A stretch of DNA of 57,982 bases from NCBI GenBank assembly GCA_910579305.1, contig CAJTTA010000008.1, forward strand, positions 1 through 57,982. The letters run 5' to 3'. How positions within the stretch are numbered: position 1 is the stretch's first letter; each line of letters starts with the position of its first letter. A program made the translations under genes and the position numbers. Positions 53,643-57,982 of this stretch are shown one piece after another. The stretch is from an uncultured Muribaculaceae bacterium (lineage in GTDB: Bacteria; Bacteroidota; Bacteroidia; Bacteroidales; Muribaculaceae). The notes below the pieces were generated by a model. The model saw nothing but the letters and a program-made list of their open reading frames with translations, was not told where the DNA came from and did not search any database.

Positions 53643-55976
53643 GTGGATCTACAGTCTTATATAAAGCGATTATTCATTCCGGCAGTGTTCTTATTGGGCC
53701 TGACATTGCCTGTGCAGGCTTCGCAAGAGGAGCCGGATTCCGCTATAATGCTTGATGAGGTGATAGTCACCAAGAAGGCACGTTATACAAAGAAGAATAA
53801 TCCGGCTGTAGCGCTCATGGAACGCATCCGAGCGGCCCGCCATCTCACGGATCCCCTGCGTAAGCCATATTACTCTTATGATAAATATGACAAGACTGTG
53901 CTTGCAATCAATGATTTCGACCCGTCGCAGGAGAAAGGATTCGTGGCAAAGCACATGAAGTTTATCTTCGATTTTGTCGACACGAGTGAGCTGTCAGGAC
54001 GCCCGATTCTTCCGGTATCGCTGAAGGAGACAAGCTCGCGCAGACTTTACCGGGCTTCGCCGCGATCGGACAAGGAATTGGTCAACGGCATGCGCAGGCA
54101 GGCTCTTATGGAGTCGCTTAATCAGGATGGCATTACGCGGTTTGTAGAAGATGTGTTGCGAGAGGTAGATATATATGACAATGACATTACTCTCATGCAG
54201 AATCGGTTTGTGAGTCCGTTGTCGCATATAGCCGGCAATTACTATAAGTTTTTTCTTGACACAGTGATCACGGCATCAGGGAAGATGCTTGAATTGAGCT
54301 TTGCTCCTCATAATCCTGAGTCGATGGGCTTCAACGGCCGGATGTATATTCCTGAGGGTGACAGCACCATGTTCATAAGCAAAATAAGCATGCAGGTGCC
54401 GCGTGCCATCAATCTCAATTATGTGAAGAGCCTCTACCTCGTGCAGGAATTCGAGCGCGATCCAGATGGCACGCGTCATAAAGTGAGCGACGACATGACG
54501 GTGGAGATCGAGATAGTGCCCGGTACTCCGGGAGTATATGCGCGTCGTATCACCATGTATGACAATTTTTCCGACTCTGAGCCAGATGCAAGCGAGGCGG
54601 CTTATCTCGACAAAGGAGGCAAGGTCTTTGTGAGGGAGGATGCTGCAATGCAGACTGATGATTTCTGGGCTTCTGTGCGCAAAGTGCCGGTAAAGGAGAA
54701 GGAGCAGGGAGTGAAGCGACTATTGGCAATGCTCCGGGAACACCGATGGTTCTACTGGACGGAAAAAGTGGTGGGCGTGCTTGTCACGGGTTATATACCC
54801 ACAGGCAAAGACTCCAAAGTGGATCTCGGGCCGGTCAATACTCTCATATCCGTCAATACTCTGGAGGGCGCGCGTTTCAGGGTGGGAGGTATGACCACCG
54901 CCTCATTGAGCCGCCATCTGTTTGCGCGAGGGTATCTGGCATATGGCTGCAAGGATAGAAAATTCAAGTATGGAGGGGAATTGGAATATTCATTCATCCC
55001 CAAGAAAGTGCATAGCCGGGAATTTCCCGTCCACTCTCTCAAGCTGTCGCATTCTTATGATGTAGACCAGATAGGCCAGCATTATCTCTTCACAAATCCC
55101 GACAATATCTTCCTGTCGCTCAAGCGTAAAGAGAATGACAAGATGACCTATCGGCGTCTCACCCGCCTTGATTATACCCTGGAGAGAGCCGGAGGATTCT
55201 CATTGCAGCTCGGAGTGAAACATGAGATACAGGAACCTACGCGATATCTCAACTTCGAAGATGCTTACGGACATATATTTGACAATTACACCCAGGCTGC
55301 ATTTGCCATTAAATTGCGTTATGCGCCCGGCGAAAGTTTCTATCAGACCCGTTCTTCCCGAGTGCCCATCAATATGGATGCTCCGGTCTTCACGCTATCT
55401 CATGAATATGGCCCTAAAGGAATGCTCGGCAGTGATTTCTGCACGAATAAGACAGAATTTTCGGTGCAGAAGCGTTTCTGGTTCTCATCTTTCGGCTATG
55501 CCGATGTGCTTGTAAAGGCTGCCAGGATATGGAGCCGGGTGCAATATCCGGCTCTGGCTTGGGTCAACTCCAACCTGTCGTATACGATACAGCCGGAGAG
55601 TTTCGCTCTGATGAATCCCATGGAGTTTGCCACAGATTCTTATGTGAACTGGGATCTAACTTATTGGGGCAACGGCATTCTCTTCAATCGCATTCCGATA
55701 ATAAAATACCTGCGTCTGCGAGAGGTGCTTACATTCAAGGGCGTGTACGGACATCTGTGCTCGCGCAATAATCCGGAGTTTCATAATGAGCTTTTCCGCT
55801 TCCCGTTTGATACGTTCACAAGACCTATAGGCGACACGCCTTACATGGAGGCCGGCATAGGAATCGACAATATCTTCACGATTCTTAGGATAGACTATGT
55901 GTGGCGGCTCACGTATCGCGATATTCCCAATGTGGATAAGTCAGGTGTACGTGTCTCTCTGCATTTTGCGTTTTAG
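53643..55976 (+). CDS. DUF5686 family outer-membrane protein
   Basis: The 777-residue protein is read from a GTG at 53643 that gives a good signal peptide (LQSYIKRLFIPAVFLLGLTL). The promoter lies at 53607-53614, so earlier starts are not possible. Relatives have an N-terminal carboxypeptidase-regulatory-like domain before the DUF5686 part; here it is missing, and only the linker LDEVIVTKKARYTKKNNPA remains. The rest is a typical outer-membrane-barrel sequence that ends VRVSLHFAF. Function of DUF5686 is not established. Confidence 0.85.
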   Translation: MDLQSYIKRLFIPAVFLLGLTLPVQASQEEPDSAIMLDEVIVTKKARYTKKNNPAVALMERIRAARHLTDPLRKPYYSYDKYDKTVLAINDFDPSQEKGFVAKHMKFIFDFVDTSELSGRPILPVSLKETSSRRLYRASPRSDKELVNGMRRQALMESLNQDGITRFVEDVLREVDIYDNDITLMQNRFVSPLSHIAGNYYKFFLDTVITASGKMLELSFAPHNPESMGFNGRMYIPEGDSTMFISKISMQVPRAINLNYVKSLYLVQEFERDPDGTRHKVSDDMTVEIEIVPGTPGVYARRITMYDNFSDSEPDASEAAYLDKGGKVFVREDAAMQTDDFWASVRKVPVKEKEQGVKRLLAMLREHRWFYWTEKVVGVLVTGYIPTGKDSKVDLGPVNTLISVNTLEGARFRVGGMTTASLSRHLFARGYLAYGCKDRKFKYGGELEYSFIPKKVHSREFPVHSLKLSHSYDVDQIGQHYLFTNPDNIFLSLKRKENDKMTYRRLTRLDYTLERAGGFSLQLGVKHEIQEPTRYLNFEDAYGHIFDNYTQAAFAIKLRYAPGESFYQTRSSRVPINMDAPVFTLSHEYGPKGMLGSDFCTNKTEFSVQKRFWFSSFGYADVLVKAARIWSRVQYPALAWVNSNLSYTIQPESFALMNPMEFATDSYVNWDLTYWGNGILFNRIPIIKYLRLREVLTFKGVYGHLCSRNNPEFHNELFRFPFDTFTRPIGDTPYMEAGIGIDNIFTILRIDYVWRLTYRDIPNVDKSGVRVSLHFAF

Positions 55977-56040
55977 CGAAAGCCCCTGAAAACTATTCGG
56001 ATGTGACCGGTGTTTATATTGCACACCAATTCTATAAACT

Positions 56041-57000
56041 ATGGCAGACACGCTTTCTCTTCTTTATACATCCGATTACCGCTCCACATTTGATTTTCCC
56101 GACAAACTGCGTTTCCACAAGATCACAGCGCGCAATATGCCGTTGGTCTGGCATTACCTGCAGCGGGAGAAAGGGCGCACGTGCGACTTTTCATATGGAG
56201 GGGTGCTGATGTGGGTGGATATGTTTGATTACGAAATGGCGATATGCCACGACACATTGTTCATCAAAGGGCGCCTTGAGAATGATCTTTCCTTACCCGC
56301 CTTTTCTCTTCCTGTGGGAAGCCTTTCTCTGGCAGACAGTGTGACGTTGCTTCAGCGCTATAGCCGCGAGCAAGGAAGTCCACTGCGTTTTTCGGCCATA
56401 CCCGGATACTGCATCGACGGCTTTATCGACCTGGGGCCGAGGCATGTGGATCCGCTGGAGGACTGGAGCGATTATCTCTATGACATAAACTCTCTTGCCA
56501 CGCTGGCCGGAAAGAAAATGGCCAAGAAGCGCAATCATGTCAATCAGTATGTCGCGCTATACGGCTCTGACACGTATGAACCGCTTACGCGTGCCGCACT
56601 CCCTGATCTATGTTCGTTCATGGACTCTCTGGAGGCTGCGGGCGCTCCCTCCGCTCAGGCAGATGAGGAGCGGCGTCTCACGCGCAAAGTCCTTGACATG
56701 ATGAATCATCATGACATGCCCATGCAGGGTGGTCTTCTTCGCGTGGATGGAAGGGTAGTGGCCTTCACGATAGGCGATGTGAAGGGCGACACACTCTTTG
56801 TGCATATAGAAAAAGCATTGCGCGAGGTGCCCGGAAGCTACGAGATGATCAACAAGTGCTTCGCCGCCGACATGCTTGCGCGTTATCCACATCTCTCATT
56901 CGTAAACCGGGAGGATGACGCGGGCGATGAAGGACTGCGCAAGGCCAAGCTTTCCTATCATCCGGTAGAGCTTCTCAAGAAATATAATGTAGTTTTTTGA
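56041..57000 (+). CDS. DUF2156 domain-containing protein
   Basis: This 319-residue protein has no signal peptide. It resembles the DUF2156 family, related to the catalytic, GNAT-like domain of lysyl-phosphatidylglycerol synthase. Family-like stretches are KITARNMPLVWHYL, the central KKMAKKRNHVNQ, and VAFTIGDVKGDTLFVHIEKAL, with FVNREDDAGDEGLRKAKLSYHP at the C-terminus. It may transfer aminoacyl groups; the substrate is unknown. It follows the DUF5686 gene by 64 bases, with only a weak small hairpin between, so they may be cotranscribed. Confidence 0.85.
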   Translation: MADTLSLLYTSDYRSTFDFPDKLRFHKITARNMPLVWHYLQREKGRTCDFSYGGVLMWVDMFDYEMAICHDTLFIKGRLENDLSLPAFSLPVGSLSLADSVTLLQRYSREQGSPLRFSAIPGYCIDGFIDLGPRHVDPLEDWSDYLYDINSLATLAGKKMAKKRNHVNQYVALYGSDTYEPLTRAALPDLCSFMDSLEAAGAPSAQADEERRLTRKVLDMMNHHDMPMQGGLLRVDGRVVAFTIGDVKGDTLFVHIEKALREVPGSYEMINKCFAADMLARYPHLSFVNREDDAGDEGLRKAKLSYHPVELLKKYNVVF

Positions 57001-57060
57001 GTATTTTTAAGATAAATTATGTTGTAAAACATATCTATAAAGCATTTTTAAGGCGTAAAA

Positions 57061-57092
57061 TTTGGCCAAGTCCGATTAAAGCCGTAATTTTG
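57061..57092 (+). promoter_or_regulatory. canonical promoter of the thioredoxin-fold gene
   Basis: TTTG (57061-57064), exactly 20 bases, then TAATTTTG (57085-57092). A perfect Bacteroidota promoter, placed about 170 bases before the gene, which implies a long leader. Confidence 0.8.
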
Positions 57093-57264
57093 CGCCCGAT
57101 ATTACGAGGCCATGTCCACACGAAGAGTCGTTACTGCATGTAGCCTTAGCGCCGAAAATCGGTGCGTCGCCACAGGGTGAATGTCGGTGCTTGATGCGCC
57201 TTGCGTTTATCGGATATCGTGATGATATGCTGTGGCGATTATGTGAAATTTAAATATATATAAC
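57093..57264 (+). promoter_or_regulatory. long structured leader RNA upstream of the thioredoxin-fold gene
   Basis: About 165 bases are transcribed before the GTG start. TCGCCACAG (57167-57175) pairs perfectly with CTGTGGCGA (57230-57238). Inside, GGTGC/GCGCC (57186-57200) and ATATC/GATAT (57214-57228) form two more hairpins, giving a three-way junction shape. CCGA/TCGG near 57152-57162 is a fourth. No known riboswitch core is recognised. Confidence 0.5.
57112..57180 (+). CDS. possible 22-codon leader peptide
   Basis: Within the leader an ATG at 57112 opens a 22-residue frame that starts MSTRRVVTACSL, has a second cysteine and ends with TGA at 57178-57180. Its end overlaps the left arm of the main leader stem. 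Ribosomes reading it could disturb that stem. There is no ribosome-binding site to support it, and it may be chance. Confidence 0.25.
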   Translation: MSTRRVVTACSLSAENRCVATG

Positions 57265-57759
57265 GTGAAATCATGGATTGTATTAACGGCTGCCGCAAGC
57301 ATCATGTTTCTCAGCTCTGCGGCTCACACTGAGCCCACTGCAGCCACTCCGGGCAGCGAAGCCCCCGCTCTTGAAGTCTCCAATGGCCAAGGAGCGGTGT
57401 CGATAGCTTCCATGCGCGGACATTACGTGATTCTTAACTTCTGGAACAGTGCCGACCCGCAGTCGCGCATAGACAACGCTCTCTACGATCGCTCATTCGC
57501 ACGTTCCTCTTCCGGAGTGAAATGCATTTCCATCTGCACTGACGATGACCGCTATCTTTTTGAGCAGATCATAAGAGTGGATGGACTGCAAGAGGCAAGC
57601 CAGTACTTTCACGATGATTCAAGGCTCGGCTCCCTTATGGCCGATTACAGCGCCGTAGGCGCAGGAAAGACATTCCTCATAGGCCCCGACGGCCATGTGA
57701 TTGCCCTGGATCCTGATGTGAAGACTATTGAGACCATAGTCGGCGGAGATGCCGCGTGA
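57265..57759 (+). CDS. secreted thioredoxin-fold protein lacking active-site cysteines
   Basis: The 164-residue protein starts at GTG 57265 with a signal peptide (residues 1-20), so it is periplasmic. The fold is that of TlpA/AhpC-type thioredoxins (GSEAPALEVSNGQG, VILNFWNSADPQSR, TFLIGPDGHVI). In TlpA proteins the NFW segment is followed by W-C-x-x-C. Here both cysteines are replaced (D64 and S67), and the cis-proline before TFLI is K135. C87 and C91 sit elsewhere. It is unlikely to be a disulfide oxidoreductase; it may bind a partner. It has its own long leader. Confidence 0.85.
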   Translation: MKSWIVLTAAASIMFLSSAAHTEPTAATPGSEAPALEVSNGQGAVSIASMRGHYVILNFWNSADPQSRIDNALYDRSFARSSSGVKCISICTDDDRYLFEQIIRVDGLQEASQYFHDDSRLGSLMADYSAVGAGKTFLIGPDGHVIALDPDVKTIETIVGGDAA

Positions 57760-57805
57760 CTGTGATGTGTGTAGAACACAGACTATGAAAGACACTATTG
57801 AATGT

Positions 57806-57822
57806 TGCCGCACATGGCGGCA
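57806..57822 (+). terminator. small hairpin after the thioredoxin-fold gene
   Basis: TGCCGC (57806-57811) pairs with GCGGCA (57817-57822), loop ACATG. There is no U-run, so it is only a weak candidate. Confidence 0.3.
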
Positions 57823-57839
57823 GTCATGATTATTGACAA

Positions 57840-57935
57840 TCTCTTAGAATAGCATTACAAGCAACTTAAAAAAAGCCGGAGGCCCTGTTTCTTCTTTAAA
57901 GAATAGAGTGTCCGGCTTTCTTTAATTCTAAGAGA
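57840..57935 (+). terminator. terminator enclosed by a larger inverted repeat
   Basis: AAAGCCGGA (57872-57880) and TCCGGCTTT (57911-57919) form a terminator stem with CTTTAATT behind it. Outside it, TCTCTTAGAAT (57840-57850) and ATTCTAAGAGA (57925-57935) are a perfect 11-bp inverted pair. The loop also holds the palindrome TTCTTTAAAGAA. It ends the thioredoxin-fold transcript. Confidence 0.65.
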
Positions 57936-57982
57936 GCGTTTGAATTTAAACCGTATTAACAATTAAAGATAATGGGAGTAAA
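57936..57982. other. right edge, no gene that can be supported
   Basis: The last 47 bases are AT-rich. An ATG at 57972 followed by GGAGTAAA could begin a gene continuing beyond the window, but only three codons are visible and no promoter fits. Confidence 0.2.

Noticed and set aside
57093..57264. Cobalamin, TPP, SAM or fluoride riboswitch in the leader
   Set aside because: None of the conserved core sequences of these classes could be found by eye, so I leave it unassigned.

Overview
The window is a gene-dense, moderately GC-rich bacterial chromosome segment. It most likely comes from a gut Bacteroidales of the Muribaculaceae/Porphyromonadaceae type. Supporting signs are: promoters of the Bacteroidota form TTTG-N20-TAnnTTTG seen repeatedly; almost no Shine-Dalgarno sequences; a SprA/Sov-type type IX secretion barrel; a DUF5686 protein; glutamine synthetase III; a DapL aminotransferase; and a two-subunit methylmalonyl-CoA mutase. 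I see no rRNA, tRNA, CRISPR array, transposase, prophage or integrase. Most of the window is a housekeeping chromosome.

Layout. (1) 1-7.6 kb, plus strand: fabD-asd-lepA, then glnS-HAD phosphatase-rarA, ended by a hairpin shared with the convergent neighbour. (2) 7.7-20.5 kb, mostly minus strand: secreted S9 peptidase, valS, a small lipoprotein-pepT-miaA operon, a secreted Gly/Trp-rich small protein on the plus strand, a GHL10-type glycoside hydrolase-like protein and a TonB-dependent-receptor-like barrel. (3) 20.6-34.5 kb: an unknown small helical protein, an LptF/LptG-family permease (minus), pta-ackA, then lgt-ruvA-sprA. (4) 34.6-41.7 kb: recR-GNAT-lysC (minus, overlapping) diverging from dapF-dapL-glnN (plus). 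(5) 41.7-48 kb: a 426-base hairpin-rich non-coding stretch, mlaE-mlaF (minus), and, from a divergent promoter, a tightly overlapped udk-lptB-CPBP protease-holA-EFR1 operon. (6) 48-52.2 kb: mutA-mutB with a strong terminator. (7) 52.3-58 kb: an acidic proline-rich tandem-repeat protein, a CYTH triphosphatase, a DUF5686 barrel, a DUF2156 protein, and a thioredoxin-fold protein that has lost both active-site cysteines and follows a long, foldable leader.

How the genes fit together. The asd, lysC, dapF and dapL genes give much of the aspartate-to-meso-diaminopimelate route, using the one-step aminotransferase variant. The pta-ackA pair makes acetate and ATP, and mutAB serves the succinate/propionate route, which fits a fermentative anaerobe. 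An LptF/G-family permease, lptB, mlaEF, lgt and sprA all serve the outer membrane or its lipids and proteins. The rest is translation (valS, glnS, lepA, miaA) and replication or repair (recR, ruvA, rarA, holA).

I found no clear new defence or mobile system. The places most worth a second look are the structured leader with a 22-codon mini-ORF before the cysteine-less thioredoxin-fold gene (57.1-57.8 kb), the non-coding hairpin region at 41.7-42.15 kb, the 36-bp repeat gene at 52.3-52.9 kb, and the two cysteine clusters in MutA.
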